Positions 38,407 to 48,956 of a stretch of DNA of 64,000 nucleotides are shown piece after piece. This stretch comes from Dasania sp. GY-MA-18. Lineage in GTDB: Bacteria > Pseudomonadota > Gammaproteobacteria > Pseudomonadales > Dasaniaceae. Positions within the stretch are counted from its first letter, which is position 1. Each line of letters begins with the position of its first letter. The notes under the pieces were generated by a model. It was not told the DNA's origin. It saw nothing but the letters and a program-made list of their open reading frames with translations, and did not search any database. The stretch spans positions 469,814 through 533,813 of the forward strand of contig NZ_JANHAP010000001.1 of the NCBI RefSeq assembly GCF_024734385.1. Direction: 5' to 3'. The position numbers and the translations under genes were made by a program.

Positions 38407-39003
38407 TTAACTACTTTTATCCGTTAGTATGGCTTGCAGTAACTGGTAGGTTTCTTGTAAAGGTAAACCCATCACACCAGAGTAACTGCCCTGTATTTGC
38501 TGTATAAACACGGCGGCAAAACCTTGTATGGCATAGCCTCCGGCTTTGTCATAGGGCTCATCGCTGGCTATATAACGCTCCAGCTCGGCTGGGCTTATCG
38601 CCCTAAAACTCACCTGCGTGGTGCTTAAGGCGCTGAGCTGCTGTTGCTGGTAAATAACACTAACACTGCTGAGCACCTGATGCTCACGCCCCGATAATAG
38701 CTGCAGCATTTGCCTGGCTTCATCCCGGTTAGCGGGCTTACCCAATATATGTTGATCTATCACCACCGAAGTGTCCGAGCCTAGCACCGGCAAAGCGGGT
38801 AGTTGCTGCTCACTACGCTGCTGCCACACGGCTTCGGCTTTGGCTATAGATAAGCGCTGCACATAGGCGGCGGGAGTTTCATGGGGCAGTACGGACTCAT
38901 CAACATCGGCAGCCTGTACTATAAAGTCGACCTGTATTTGCTTTAACAGTTCAGCGCGACGCGGCGACTGCGAAGCTAAAATACACTGTATGTTTGTGGA
39001 CAT
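38407..39003 (-). CDS. Maf family nucleotide pyrophosphatase
   Basis: A 198-residue Maf/YhdE-like nucleoside triphosphate pyrophosphatase that hydrolyses dTTP, UTP and modified nucleotides. It has the signature ASQSPRRAELLKQI, then ADVDESVLPHE, LPVLGSDTSVVI and EPYDKAGGYAIQGFAAVFI. The position between mreD and rng is the conserved location of the YhdE-type copy. The start ATG at 39003 lacks a strong ribosome-binding site. Confidence 0.93.
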   Translation of the reverse strand: MSTNIQCILASQSPRRAELLKQIQVDFIVQAADVDESVLPHETPAAYVQRLSIAKAEAVWQQRSEQQLPALPVLGSDTSVVIDQHILGKPANRDEARQMLQLLSGREHQVLSSVSVIYQQQQLSALSTTQVSFRAISPAELERYIASDEPYDKAGGYAIQGFAAVFIQQIQGSYSGVMGLPLQETYQLLQAILTDKSS

Positions 39004-39041
39004 AATAGAGACACACCTTAATAAAGCTCACTAGCCCACGC

Positions 39042-39527
39042 TTAGCTCACGTAAAAATAACGCCTACAAAAACGCAGCAACGCCGATAACCATGGCCACA
39101 ATAGTGCGCTGACTAAGGCTGGTAGTAAAAATAGCAGATTGGGTGAAATCACGCCTATTAAGGTTTGCACCCAGTGGCCTATAAGTTGATGTACGCCTAT
39201 TAAAATAAACAGCACCCCCGCTTGCTGCCAGGGGGTATACATGCGCATACGCTGGTAGAGCACCAACGCTACGTAAGCAATCACCGCCAAGGCAAAGGCA
39301 TTTTGCCCCAGCGGCGTGCCTTCAATAATATCCAGCACCAGGCCTGACAACCAAGCTATGCCTATACCCACACGCTCGGGCAGGGCAATAACCCAGTAAA
39401 TTAACACCATGGCCAACCATTCGGGTCGCCCCCACTGCGCCCAAAATGGCATGGGCATGATGCTCAGCAGTAGGGCTAGCACTATGCTAACAACGATGAC
39501 CCAAATACCATTAGCCGGCTGCTGCAT
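39042..39527 (-). CDS. mreD: Rod shape-determining protein MreD
   Basis: A 161-residue inner-membrane protein with about five membrane segments, part of the elongasome (MreBCD, RodA, PBP2) that controls rod shape. The early NGIWVIVVSIVLALLLSIMP and PEWLAMVLIYWVIALPERVG are typical; a second signature is LDIIEGTPLGQNAFALAVIA. It lies four bases after mreC. Confidence 0.92.
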   Translation of the reverse strand: MQQPANGIWVIVVSIVLALLLSIMPMPFWAQWGRPEWLAMVLIYWVIALPERVGIGIAWLSGLVLDIIEGTPLGQNAFALAVIAYVALVLYQRMRMYTPWQQAGVLFILIGVHQLIGHWVQTLIGVISPNLLFLLPALVSALLWPWLSALLRFCRRYFYVS

Positions 39528-39531
39528 AAAC

Positions 39532-40365
39532 CTAGCCTTGCTCGCCTTGCCTAGTAAACACTAGCAATACATAGCGGCTGCGATCTAGCTGCGCATTCGG
39601 CTTAGCGCGCACCGTTGCAAAGGGCTGGCCGGGATCTATGCTGACCTCAGTCACCGTAGCTACCGGGTAGCCAAACGGGAAGCGCCCCCCCAACCCCGAG
39701 CTCACCAGCAGATCCCCCACCCGTATATCGGTAGTGGCAGACACATGCCGCAAAGTCAGCTCATGCAGTAACCCCACCCCTTCGGCGATGCTGCGCACAC
39801 CGTTGCGATTAACTTGCACGGGGATCGCATGGCTGGCGTCGGTAATCATCATTACCCGGCTTTGCTTAGGCCCTACCTCTATCACCTGGCCCATTAAGCC
39901 CAAGGCATCAATCACCGGCTGCCCCACAAAGAGCTGGTCGGTCTGACCTTTATTAATAATGATTTCATGGTGCAGAGGACTGGAAGATACGCCGATTAGC
40001 TCAGCGACTAACACGGTATCGTCCAGCAAAGCCGAGGAATTGAGCAGTGCCCTAAGGCGCACGTTTTCGGCCTCTAGGGAGGCCAGTTTTTGCACCTGTG
40101 CTTTCAGCAGTAGCGACTCGGCCTTGAGGCGACGATTGTCGCGGCGCAAAGTCTTGCGGCTAACCAGATTTTCATCCACCCACAGTTCTAATCTATCGGG
40201 CATATCGGTAACCCAATAAAACGGCGCCGATATAACACTTAAAGAAGACTCTAGGGATTTAAACCATTGATAGCGCTGGCCCGCCAAAATAAAGGCAAAC
40301 GCCAGCAGGCTAAGCAGTAGCAGCCTAGCACCAACAGAAGGGCCTTTAACAAAAAGCGGTTTGAT
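39532..40365 (-). CDS. mreC: Rod shape-determining protein MreC, apparent ATC start
   Basis: MreC is a bitopic periplasmic scaffold of the elongasome. The first canonical start in frame is a TTG at 40287, but it would cut off the membrane anchor. The frame stays open upstream to a stop at about 40380 and encodes KPLFVKGPSVGARLLLLSLL, the conserved MreC N-terminus and anchor. The codon in the expected Met position is ATC (40363-40365), six bases after GGGGA, so I place the start there (277 residues). The coiled coil is about 70-105; the beta domains follow with GQPVIDALGLMGQVIEVG. It lies between mreB and mreD. Confidence 0.85.
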   Translation of the reverse strand: MKPLFVKGPSVGARLLLLSLLAFAFILAGQRYQWFKSLESSLSVISAPFYWVTDMPDRLELWVDENLVSRKTLRRDNRRLKAESLLLKAQVQKLASLEAENVRLRALLNSSALLDDTVLVAELIGVSSSPLHHEIIINKGQTDQLFVGQPVIDALGLMGQVIEVGPKQSRVMMITDASHAIPVQVNRNGVRSIAEGVGLLHELTLRHVSATTDIRVGDLLVSSGLGGRFPFGYPVATVTEVSIDPGQPFATVRAKPNAQLDRSRYVLLVFTRQGEQG

Positions 40366-40418
40366 AGCTGTTCCCCGTTATTGGATGACGCCTATACAAT
40401 AAGAGGCCTGTGCACTGC

Positions 40419-41543
<1,125 letters not shown>

Positions 41544-41731
41544 CTAGTGAAAATGGCACTAATCCTAAAGTCTTGCAATAAATTGGCCACTCTATCAATG
41601 CCGGGGATTCAGAGCAAGGCAGAAATGTGGTAACTTTAGCCTTTATAATGACTTATCAAATTGGGTCACAGATCAACAACTCAATCAGCGGTCAACGTTT
41701 AATCTTTTTACCCCTATGAGGCTACAACACC

Positions 41732-42019
41732 ATGTCAGTAGAGCAAACTGATATAGAAAAAATCGCCAAGCTTTCGCGTATACGTATAGCTGCCAGTGAC
41801 ATGCCAGAAGTGGCCTTAAGGCTTAACGATATCCTAGCCATGGTAGACACCATGCAAGCGGTAGATACCACTGGTATAGAACCCATGCATAACCCCTTAG
41901 ATGCCAGCCAAAGGCTAAGAGCAGACATAGTCACCGAAACCGACCAGCGCGAGCTGCTACAGCAAAATGCCCCCGCCGCTGAACAAGGCCTGTTTTTAGT
42001 GCCCAAAGTGATTGAATAA
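41732..42019 (+). CDS. gatC: Asp/Glu-tRNA amidotransferase subunit GatC
   Basis: The 95-residue GatC wraps GatA and GatB in the enzyme that converts misacylated Glu-tRNA(Gln) or Asp-tRNA(Asn) to the amide form. It has IEKIAKLSRIRIAASDMPE and the C-terminal EQGLFLVPKVIE typical of the family. GAGG ten bases upstream supports the start. A consensus -10 TATAAT is at 41644-41649, but with a poor -35. gatA and gatB follow. Confidence 0.95.
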   Translation: MSVEQTDIEKIAKLSRIRIAASDMPEVALRLNDILAMVDTMQAVDTTGIEPMHNPLDASQRLRADIVTETDQRELLQQNAPAAEQGLFLVPKVIE

Positions 42020-42089
42020 GGCTAGCCGCCAAAACGCTCTAATCACTAACTAGACTGACAAAGACACAACACATAAGGACCATCCGGTC

Positions 42090-43541
42090 ATGCATCAACT
42101 CACCATAGCCGAATTACTAAAAGGCTTAGACAGCAAAGCCTTTTCCAGCGTAGAGCTAACCCAGCATTACCTAGACCGCATTAAACAATTAGACGGCAAT
42201 TACAACAGCTACATCACCGTTACCGCAGAGCAGGCACTGGCACAAGCACAGGCTGCCGACCAAGCACGTAGCCAAGGTGAGCACGCCTTGCTCAGCGGCA
42301 TCCCCATAGCCCATAAAGATATTTTCTGCACCAGCGGCGTTAAAACCAGCTGCGGCTCAAAAATGCTGGATAATTTTATCGCCCCCTATGACGCCACCGT
42401 TATAGAAAAATTCCAACAGGCTGGTGCGGTATCACTGGGTAAAACCAATATGGACGAATTTGCCATGGGCTCCTCTAATGAGAGCAGCTTTTATGGGCCA
42501 GTAAAAAACCCTTGGAATACCGATACCGTACCTGGTGGCTCATCCGGAGGCTCAGCCGCAGCTGTAGCCGCCCAGCTGGCACCCGCCGCTACCGGCACCG
42601 ACACCGGCGGCTCTATACGCCAACCCGCAGCCCTGTGTGGCATCACCGGTTTAAAACCAACTTATGGCCGGGTGTCGCGTTTTGGCATGATTGCTTTTGC
42701 CTCCAGCTTAGATCAAGCCGGCCCCATGACCCGCAGCGCCGAAGATGCTGCACTGCTAATGAATGTGATGGCAGGCCTAGATGAAAAAGATTCCACCAGT
42801 GCCGACAAAGCCGTGCCCGACTACTGCGCCGACCTCAACCAAGACTTAACCGGCATGACCATAGGCCTACCCAAAGAATACTTTGGTAAAGGCCTCAACG
42901 CCGAGATAGAACACAGCGTACAAGCCGCCATTAAAGAATACGAAAACCTAGGTGCCACCGTAAAAGAAATCAGCCTGCCGCACACCGAGCTGGCCGTGCC
43001 CTGCTATTACATTATCGCCCCCTCGGAAGCCTCGGCCAACTTATCGCGTTTTGACGGCGTGCGTTATGGCTACCGCTGCGAAGACCCCGAAGACTTATAC
43101 GACCTATACACCCGCAGCCGCGCCGAAGGTTTTGGCGATGAAGTTAAGCGCCGCATCTTAGTGGGCACCTATGCGCTGTCGGCTGGTTTTTACGATGCCT
43201 ATTATAAAAAAGCGCAACAAATTCGCCGCTTGATTAAAAATGATTTTGTAAACGCCTTTAAAGAAGTAGACATCATCATGGGGCCCACCACCCCCAACCC
43301 CGCCTTTAATTTGGGGGAAAAGTCTAACGACCCCGTGACTATGTACCTAGAAGATATTTACACACTTTCCGTTAACCTCGCTGGCTTACCGGGCATGTCT
43401 ATACCCGCAGGCTTTGCCGACAATAAACCTACCGGCCTGCAACTAATCGGTAATTACTTTGAGGAAGCGCGCCTGCTCAACGCAGCTCACCGCTTTCAAC
43501 TAGCCACCGATTGGCACCAACAAACGCCCAGCGGCCTATAA
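42090..43541 (+). CDS. gatA: Asp/Glu-tRNA amidotransferase subunit GatA
   Basis: Amidase-signature enzyme of 483 residues that releases ammonia from glutamine for transamidation. The Ser-cisSer-Lys triad is visible: Lys76 in [10 protein letters not shown], Ser151 in [14 protein letters not shown] and Ser175 in [13 protein letters not shown]. Length is normal. AAGGA precedes the ATG. gatB begins 17 bases after the stop. Confidence 0.97.
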   Translation: MHQLTIAELLKGLDSKAFSSVELTQHYLDRIKQLDGNYNSYITVTAEQALAQAQAADQARSQGEHALLSGIPIAHKDIFCTSGVKTSCGSKMLDNFIAPYDATVIEKFQQAGAVSLGKTNMDEFAMGSSNESSFYGPVKNPWNTDTVPGGSSGGSAAAVAAQLAPAATGTDTGGSIRQPAALCGITGLKPTYGRVSRFGMIAFASSLDQAGPMTRSAEDAALLMNVMAGLDEKDSTSADKAVPDYCADLNQDLTGMTIGLPKEYFGKGLNAEIEHSVQAAIKEYENLGATVKEISLPHTELAVPCYYIIAPSEASANLSRFDGVRYGYRCEDPEDLYDLYTRSRAEGFGDEVKRRILVGTYALSAGFYDAYYKKAQQIRRLIKNDFVNAFKEVDIIMGPTTPNPAFNLGEKSNDPVTMYLEDIYTLSVNLAGLPGMSIPAGFADNKPTGLQLIGNYFEEARLLNAAHRFQLATDWHQQTPSGL

Positions 43542-43558
43542 GATACGAGGTAATAAAA

Positions 43559-45004
43559 ATGGAATGGGAAACAGTCATAGGCCTAGAAGTACACGTACAA
43601 CTGGCCACCCAATCAAAAATATTTTCAGGCTCCAGCACCGCCTTTGGTGCCAGCCCCAACAGCCAAGCCAGCGCCATAGACCTAGCACTGCCCGGCACCC
43701 TGCCGGTAGTCAATGAGCAGGCCATGCACTACGCCATTATGTTTGGCCTGGCCATAGGCGCCGATATTAACCAGCGCTCTATTTTTGATAGAAAGAATTA
43801 TTTTTACCCCGACTTACCCAAGGGCTATCAAACCACGCAAATGGATGAACCCATAGTCGGTGCCGGTGCTGTAGAAATACAGCTGGCCGATGGCAGCCAC
43901 AAAACCATACGCATACACCACGCTCATTTGGAAGAAGATGCCGGCAAGTCAGTACACGACTTATTCCCCACCCAATCGGGCATAGACTTAAACCGAGCGG
44001 GCACCCCCTTAATTGAAATAGTTTCCGAGCCGGATATGCGCAGCTCCGAAGAGGCCGTGGCCTTTGCCAAAAAGCTGCACTCCATAGTCACCTCGCTAGG
44101 CATCTCCGATGGCGACATGTCGCAGGGTTCTATGCGTTTTGACGTTAACGTATCCATACGCCCCAAAGGCGAAGATAAACTAGGCACCCGCACCGAAACC
44201 AAAAACCTCAACTCTTTCCGTTTTATGGAGCAAGCCATACACAAAGAGGTAGAGCGACAAATTGATTTATTGGAATACGGCGAAGAAGTCTTACAAGAAA
44301 CCAGGCTCTACAACGCCGACACCGGCGAAGCACGCTCTATGCGCAGCAAAGAAGAAGCTAACGACTACCGCTACTTCCCCTGCCCGGATTTACTGCCCGT
44401 AGAAATTAGCAACGAAACCATAGAGGCCATACGCGCCAGATTGCCGGAATTACCCGACGCCCGCCAAGCGCGTTTTGTAGCGAGCTACGGCCTATCCGAA
44501 TACGACGCAAGCATCTTAGGCGGCGAGCGCGACACCGCTGAATATTTTGAGAGCGTGACTCAACACTGTGGCGATGCCAAGCTGGCCGCCAACTGGGTTA
44601 GCGGTGAACTGTCGGCCAGACTCAACAACGAAGAATTAAGCATCAGCCACAGCCCAGTTAGCGCCGAAGCCTTGGCAGGCTTAATTAAGCGCATTAAAGA
44701 CAATACCATTTCAGGCAAAATCGCCAAGCAAGTCTTTGAGGCCATGTGGCAAGGCGAAGGCGATGCCGATAACGTGATAGAAGCCAAAGGCCTGAAACAG
44801 GTTTCCGATACCGGCGCGCTAGAAAAAATCGTCGATGAAGTATTGGCGCAAAACCCCGCAGGTGTAGCGCAATACAAAGAAGCCGATGATAAAAAACGCA
44901 AAAAGTTATTGGGCGGTTTTATGGGCCCCATCATGAAAGCCACCAAAGGCCAGGCCAACCCCGGCATGGTTAACCAAATACTGGCGAAAAAGCTTAACCA
45001 ATAA
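43559..45004 (+). CDS. gatB: Asp/Glu-tRNA amidotransferase subunit GatB
   Basis: The 481-residue kinase/transamidase subunit that phosphorylates the misacylated tRNA and accepts ammonia from GatA. The start at 43559 follows GAGG and gives the canonical [15 protein letters not shown]; a longer frame into gatA is rejected. Other motifs are [27 protein letters not shown] and the C-terminal YqeY-like domain ending [12 protein letters not shown]. Confidence 0.97.
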   Translation: MEWETVIGLEVHVQLATQSKIFSGSSTAFGASPNSQASAIDLALPGTLPVVNEQAMHYAIMFGLAIGADINQRSIFDRKNYFYPDLPKGYQTTQMDEPIVGAGAVEIQLADGSHKTIRIHHAHLEEDAGKSVHDLFPTQSGIDLNRAGTPLIEIVSEPDMRSSEEAVAFAKKLHSIVTSLGISDGDMSQGSMRFDVNVSIRPKGEDKLGTRTETKNLNSFRFMEQAIHKEVERQIDLLEYGEEVLQETRLYNADTGEARSMRSKEEANDYRYFPCPDLLPVEISNETIEAIRARLPELPDARQARFVASYGLSEYDASILGGERDTAEYFESVTQHCGDAKLAANWVSGELSARLNNEELSISHSPVSAEALAGLIKRIKDNTISGKIAKQVFEAMWQGEGDADNVIEAKGLKQVSDTGALEKIVDEVLAQNPAGVAQYKEADDKKRKKLLGGFMGPIMKATKGQANPGMVNQILAKKLNQ

Positions 45005-45029
45005 CAACGCACGGAACGCAGCAACACCC

Positions 45030-45794
45030 ATGATTAGGTTCACCCTCAACCCCCGCTATGCCGACACGCTAAGGGCGTTCGGCTTAGACAACTATCAAAA
45101 TATCAGCACCACCCAATTAGGCGAGGTGCTGGAAGCTAATCAAAAACGCGACACCCGCAGGCTTACCCTGGGGAGTGAGGTATTTTATTTAAAGCGCACA
45201 AAAACTGAGAAGATCAGCTCAGCTATAGAGCATATGCTGTTGGGGCATATACCCCACAGTAAGCCCTATATAGAAATGCAGCACATCCAGTTTTTACAGC
45301 ACGCCAATATAAATACCATGGAGGTGGTCGCCTGTGGCGAGCACACACAATTTGGTATTCCTAGAGGGGGCTTTATACTCAGCCGCCAAGTACCGGGTAT
45401 GGAGGGCGAAGCCCACTTCCAACAGGCCGATGAGACTCAGCAACTTAAACTATGTAAAGCTTTCGGTGAACTAACAGGGCAATTACATAGCAAAGGCTTT
45501 TTTGCCAGTACCCGCTTAAAAGATGTGTTCTGCCAATACGATGCTAATAACAACATCAGCTTTACCCTAATCGACAGAGAAACCCGCAATCCACACCCCA
45601 AAAAATTCACATTGGCGCGCGCAGCAAAAAGCTTAGCCGCCAGCTTTAAACGCCAGAGTAGAGATGGCAGCAGCTACACAGCCGCACAACAGCAAGCCTT
45701 TATTAGTGGTTATCATCACACCATCCAGCTCAATAACACTATAAGCCAACAACAATTATTAGCTGCCATTAATACAGCTAGCAACAAAGCCTAA
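45030..45794 (+). CDS. InaA/WaaP-like kinase-fold protein, copy 1
   Basis: A 254-residue protein resembling the lipopolysaccharide kinase (InaA/Kdo/WaaP) superfamily. The beta-3 Lys is probably Lys55 in VFYLKRTKTEK; a later LIDRE (Asp182) matches the metal-binding Asp of kinases. The catalytic loop is degenerate: GFFASTRLKDVFC (157-169) has Ser where HxD kinases have the catalytic Asp, and Asp where they have Asn. No signal peptide or membrane segment is seen. It starts 25 bases after gatB and is followed after five bases by a paralogue of the same length and layout. LPS-core or glycan phosphorylation, or a non-catalytic role, are both possible. Confidence 0.65.
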   Translation: MIRFTLNPRYADTLRAFGLDNYQNISTTQLGEVLEANQKRDTRRLTLGSEVFYLKRTKTEKISSAIEHMLLGHIPHSKPYIEMQHIQFLQHANINTMEVVACGEHTQFGIPRGGFILSRQVPGMEGEAHFQQADETQQLKLCKAFGELTGQLHSKGFFASTRLKDVFCQYDANNNISFTLIDRETRNPHPKKFTLARAAKSLAASFKRQSRDGSSYTAAQQQAFISGYHHTIQLNNTISQQQLLAAINTASNKA

Positions 45795-45799
45795 GCCCC

Positions 45800-46555
45800 A
45801 TGATCAGACTTCGCATCCATAGTGAATATGCCGATTTATTAAAGCAGCATAGGCTGAACAATTATCATGACTTTGCCAACCCCCAGCTAGGAGAGCTTAT
45901 TGCCGAAGAACGCAAACGCTATGTGCGCAAGCTCACCTTAGGCGATAAAACATTTTTTTTAAAACGCTCCAAAATTGAAAAAACCAGCTCAGCCATAGAG
46001 CAATTACTCAGTGGCCGTACCCCTCACAGCCGTCCCTACAGAGAAACATTACATATAGAACATATTAAAGCGGCCAACATCAAAGCTATGAATGTCGCGG
46101 CAGTAGGTGAATTAGTAGTAAGAGGTATACCTAAAGAAGGCTTTATACTCAGCGAACAGGCCCCTGGGCAAGACACTGAACTATTCTACTTGGCCGCCAA
46201 CAAGCAACAACGCTTAGCCCTCTATCAAGCACTGGGGGGGTTACTAGCCAAACTGCATAATCATGGTTTTTTTGCCAACCTGCGCCTGCGTGACGTATTT
46301 TGCACACTAGATCAGCAGCAGTTTGACTTTACCTTAATAGACAGAGAAACCCGCAACCCCCGCCCCAAAAAAGTCACCAAAAAACGCTGCATGCAAGGGC
46401 TAGCAGAGTCCATAAGACGACAAAGCCTAGACGGCAGCACCCCTAGCGCTTTAGAAATACGGGCACTGCTAAAAAATTATTGCCACACACTTAATCGCAA
46501 GATTAACATCAACCCTAAAGAAACTTTACAAAAACTACGCCGGTTGCAACCTTAG
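45800..46555 (+). CDS. InaA/WaaP-like kinase-fold protein, copy 2
   Basis: A 251-residue paralogue of the preceding gene, roughly half identical by eye and aligned end to end. Lys55 in FFLKRSKIEK and Asp181 in LIDRETRNPRPKK are kept, as are SSAIEQLL and GFILSEQAPG. The loop GFFANLRLRDVFC has Asn at the catalytic Asp position. The C-terminus is basic. No strong ribosome-binding site precedes the ATG, so it may be translated by coupling with copy 1. The substrate is unknown. It converges on the smr gene, 12 bases away. Confidence 0.65.
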   Translation: MIRLRIHSEYADLLKQHRLNNYHDFANPQLGELIAEERKRYVRKLTLGDKTFFLKRSKIEKTSSAIEQLLSGRTPHSRPYRETLHIEHIKAANIKAMNVAAVGELVVRGIPKEGFILSEQAPGQDTELFYLAANKQQRLALYQALGGLLAKLHNHGFFANLRLRDVFCTLDQQQFDFTLIDRETRNPRPKKVTKKRCMQGLAESIRRQSLDGSTPSALEIRALLKNYCHTLNRKININPKETLQKLRRLQP

Positions 46556-46567
46556 TGATAACAGTCA

Positions 46568-47152
46568 TCAATCTGATCGGCCTTTAGTAATACGGTCGCG
46601 ATTTTCCTGCTTCTTTTTTTCGCTTTTAGCCAACAAGACATAAGCCGCCCCCACGCCGCCATGCTGCGGCTGGGCACTACAAAATGCCTGCACTTCTGGC
46701 AATTCAGGTAGCCAGCTATTCACATAGCTTTTTAATTTGGCCTGTGCTGCTTTATTACTGTGGCCTTTGCCGTGAATAATAATCAAGGTACGCAAGCCGT
46801 AGTGGTAGGACTGCTGGATAAAATCAAACACCTCGCGGCGCGCCTCGGCTACGGTCATGCCGTGTAAATCTAGCCTGGCCTCTTGTTGATACTTGCCCTG
46901 TTTGAGTTTTCTATAGACACCGTTTTGCACGCCGGGGCGTTTGTACTCGATAAAATAATAAGGGTCTAATAGCGCTATCTCATTATCGCTGAGCGGATTG
47001 CTATCCCCCGCCACTTCGTTTTGTGCGGCGGCGCGCCTGGCTTTTAATACTGTTTTTGGGGTGTCGTTTTTTTTGAGAGCAATCTTGGGCTGTTGCTTTA
47101 AGGGCTTAACCCCGGCCATCTCTTGTCTAAACAACTCTTCATCGTCAGCCAT
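46568..47152 (-). CDS. Smr domain protein (SmrA-like)
   Basis: A 194-residue protein with a C-terminal Smr domain related to MutS2, whose members nick DNA or cleave RNA; E. coli SmrB cleaves mRNA at collided ribosomes. The domain shows RLDLHGMTVAEARREVFDFI and TLIIIHGKGHSNKA, then HGGVGAAYVLLAKS. The N-terminal half is charged with the segment LSDNEIALLDPYYFIEYKR. It lies 11 bases downstream of the rsmC-like gene on the same strand. Confidence 0.9.
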   Translation of the reverse strand: MADDEELFRQEMAGVKPLKQQPKIALKKNDTPKTVLKARRAAAQNEVAGDSNPLSDNEIALLDPYYFIEYKRPGVQNGVYRKLKQGKYQQEARLDLHGMTVAEARREVFDFIQQSYHYGLRTLIIIHGKGHSNKAAQAKLKSYVNSWLPELPEVQAFCSAQPQHGGVGAAYVLLAKSEKKKQENRDRITKGRSD

Positions 47153-47163
47153 AAAGTCACCAC

Positions 47164-48234
47164 TTACTTTTTAAACAGCAATAGCTTAAAGGATTGATTA
47201 TTCGCCACCATAGTCACGGACTCAAACAAACCCTTGGCTTTACGCTCCAGTGGAATAAAAGCATTCACCACAAAAAAGCCATGGCCGCCCTTGTTTAATA
47301 AACGGCTGACCGACTGTACAAACTTATCGGTAAGGCCGCTCTCCACATCAAAGCCCTGATGAAATGGCGGATTACACAACAAAAAATCAAAGCCGGGGCT
47401 AAGCTGGCTGCCGCAGCTATCCAAGCTGACCTCGCCTGCAATCTTATGCTGTATAAAGTTTTGCTGACAGCAAGTCACTGCCGCTACATTATTATCCACC
47501 GCATAAAATGTCGCTTGGTTAAGCTGCTGGCTGGCCATAACACTGAGGTAGCCATAGCCGCAACCCAAATCAGCCACGCGCTTAATTTCGGTAGTAATAG
47601 TGGCTAATACTTCAGGCAGGTGAGCAATTAAAAACTCACTACCTCTATCTATTTTATTCCAGCCAAATACACCGGGCTTGCTCGTAAAACGTATATCACC
47701 TGCGGCAACCGGCTGCTGCAGGACGCTGTAATTTTTATCATCCAAGCGGCGACTATCATCTACATCATCGCAAACAATATCGCTAATCATGGCGGTTTTA
47801 CCGCCCAACAGTTTGCTTGCTAAACTGCCCAGGTATTTAACAGCCTTATCGCTATAGGTTTTGGCGCCTTCGTTTTTATAGCCGCTGATATGCAAATAGC
47901 CCTGTGGCCTTAAATACTGTGCTGCCTGATTAATAACATGGTGCACTATGGGCTTTTCTTTGGAGACACGGTAAAAAATATGCGCAAAGCTTTGCGGCTC
48001 AAAGCTAGAAAAATCAAAATCGCTAAGCTGCAGCTTAAAGCCTCGCTGCTCTAAAGCTTGTGCGCTGTCGCAGCGATTAGTCAGCACGGTTAAATTTGCA
48101 GCAGCCGACACACTGGCCATAGCGGCAGCACTAATATTTTCATCAACCACCCATAGGCTGGGTTCAGTTGGGTCAGCCGCCAGGCAGTGATTAATTTTTT
48201 CGGCCATCAAGTTCATGGCTATATCGCCACTCAT
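47164..48234 (-). CDS. RsmC/RlmG-type rRNA guanine-N2 methyltransferase
   Basis: A 356-residue protein with an inactive N-terminal methyltransferase-like domain and an active C-terminal Rossmann domain, the layout of RsmC (16S G1207) and RlmG (23S G1835). Motif I is VADLGCGYGYLSVMA, the catalytic motif IV is LLCNPPFHQGF and the end FVVNAFIPLERKAKGLF favours RsmC. Which guanine it modifies cannot be decided by eye. Its ATG overlaps the rsuA stop (ATGA), coupling two rRNA-modification genes. Confidence 0.85.
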   Translation of the reverse strand: MSGDIAMNLMAEKINHCLAADPTEPSLWVVDENISAAAMASVSAAANLTVLTNRCDSAQALEQRGFKLQLSDFDFSSFEPQSFAHIFYRVSKEKPIVHHVINQAAQYLRPQGYLHISGYKNEGAKTYSDKAVKYLGSLASKLLGGKTAMISDIVCDDVDDSRRLDDKNYSVLQQPVAAGDIRFTSKPGVFGWNKIDRGSEFLIAHLPEVLATITTEIKRVADLGCGYGYLSVMASQQLNQATFYAVDNNVAAVTCCQQNFIQHKIAGEVSLDSCGSQLSPGFDFLLCNPPFHQGFDVESGLTDKFVQSVSRLLNKGGHGFFVVNAFIPLERKAKGLFESVTMVANNQSFKLLLFKK

Positions 48235-48920
48235 AGGCTGGCTACCTCTTGCTCGCTAAGTTCACGGTACTCTCCGGGCTCTAAATCTTCATCCAGCTCG
48301 ATATTGCCTATGCGCTCCCTATGTAATAGCTCTACCTTATTACCCACGGCGGCAAACATGCGCTTAACCTGGTGATACTTGCCCTCGCAAAGGGTTAACC
48401 GCGCCGCCTGTTCGTGTACTAATACCAATTCGGCGGGCAAGGTAGGGCGCAACTCGCCTTTGAGCTTGATACCCTCACGAAACGTCGCTACCACCTCTTG
48501 CTCTATAGGTTCGCTGGTTTCTACATAGTAAGTTTTTTTGCAGTCGCTTTTGGGGGCGGTAATACGGTGCGACCATTGGCCATCATCGGTTACTAAAACT
48601 AAACCAGTGGTGTCTATATCCAGGCGGCCTGCGGCATGTAGTGTTTCTAAATTATCTTCGTCCAATAGCTCCAAGATAGTCATATTGGTTTTATCTTTAG
48701 TGGCGCACACATAGCCTTCGGGTTTATGCAGCATAAAATAACGAAGCTTGGCGGCACGCAGTAATTCGCCATTAAACATCACCTCGTCATCGGCCTGCAC
48801 CAACGTGCGTTGATCGGTGACCGCCACGCCGTTTACCGTCACCTCGGCCGATTTAAGAGCGCGCTTAACCTGCATGCGTGACATATCGGTTACTGAGCTA
48901 ATGTATTTGTCTAATCTCAT
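48231..48920 (-). CDS. rsuA: 16S rRNA pseudouridine(516) synthase
   Basis: RsuA-family synthase of 229 residues making pseudouridine 516 in 16S rRNA. An N-terminal S4 domain (MRLDKYISSVTDMSRMQVKR) is followed by the catalytic domain with the active Asp in HAAGRLDIDTTGLVLVTDDG and KTYYVETSEPI. Length suits RsuA rather than the larger RluB/RluF types. GTCTCTAG/CTAGTCGC repeat words lie just upstream at about 48925-48955. Confidence 0.92.
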   Translation of the reverse strand: MRLDKYISSVTDMSRMQVKRALKSAEVTVNGVAVTDQRTLVQADDEVMFNGELLRAAKLRYFMLHKPEGYVCATKDKTNMTILELLDEDNLETLHAAGRLDIDTTGLVLVTDDGQWSHRITAPKSDCKKTYYVETSEPIEQEVVATFREGIKLKGELRPTLPAELVLVHEQAARLTLCEGKYHQVKRMFAAVGNKVELLHRERIGNIELDEDLEPGEYRELSEQEVASL

Positions 48921-48956
48921 GAACAGTCTCTAGTTGATCGTCTCTAGTCGCTAGCG

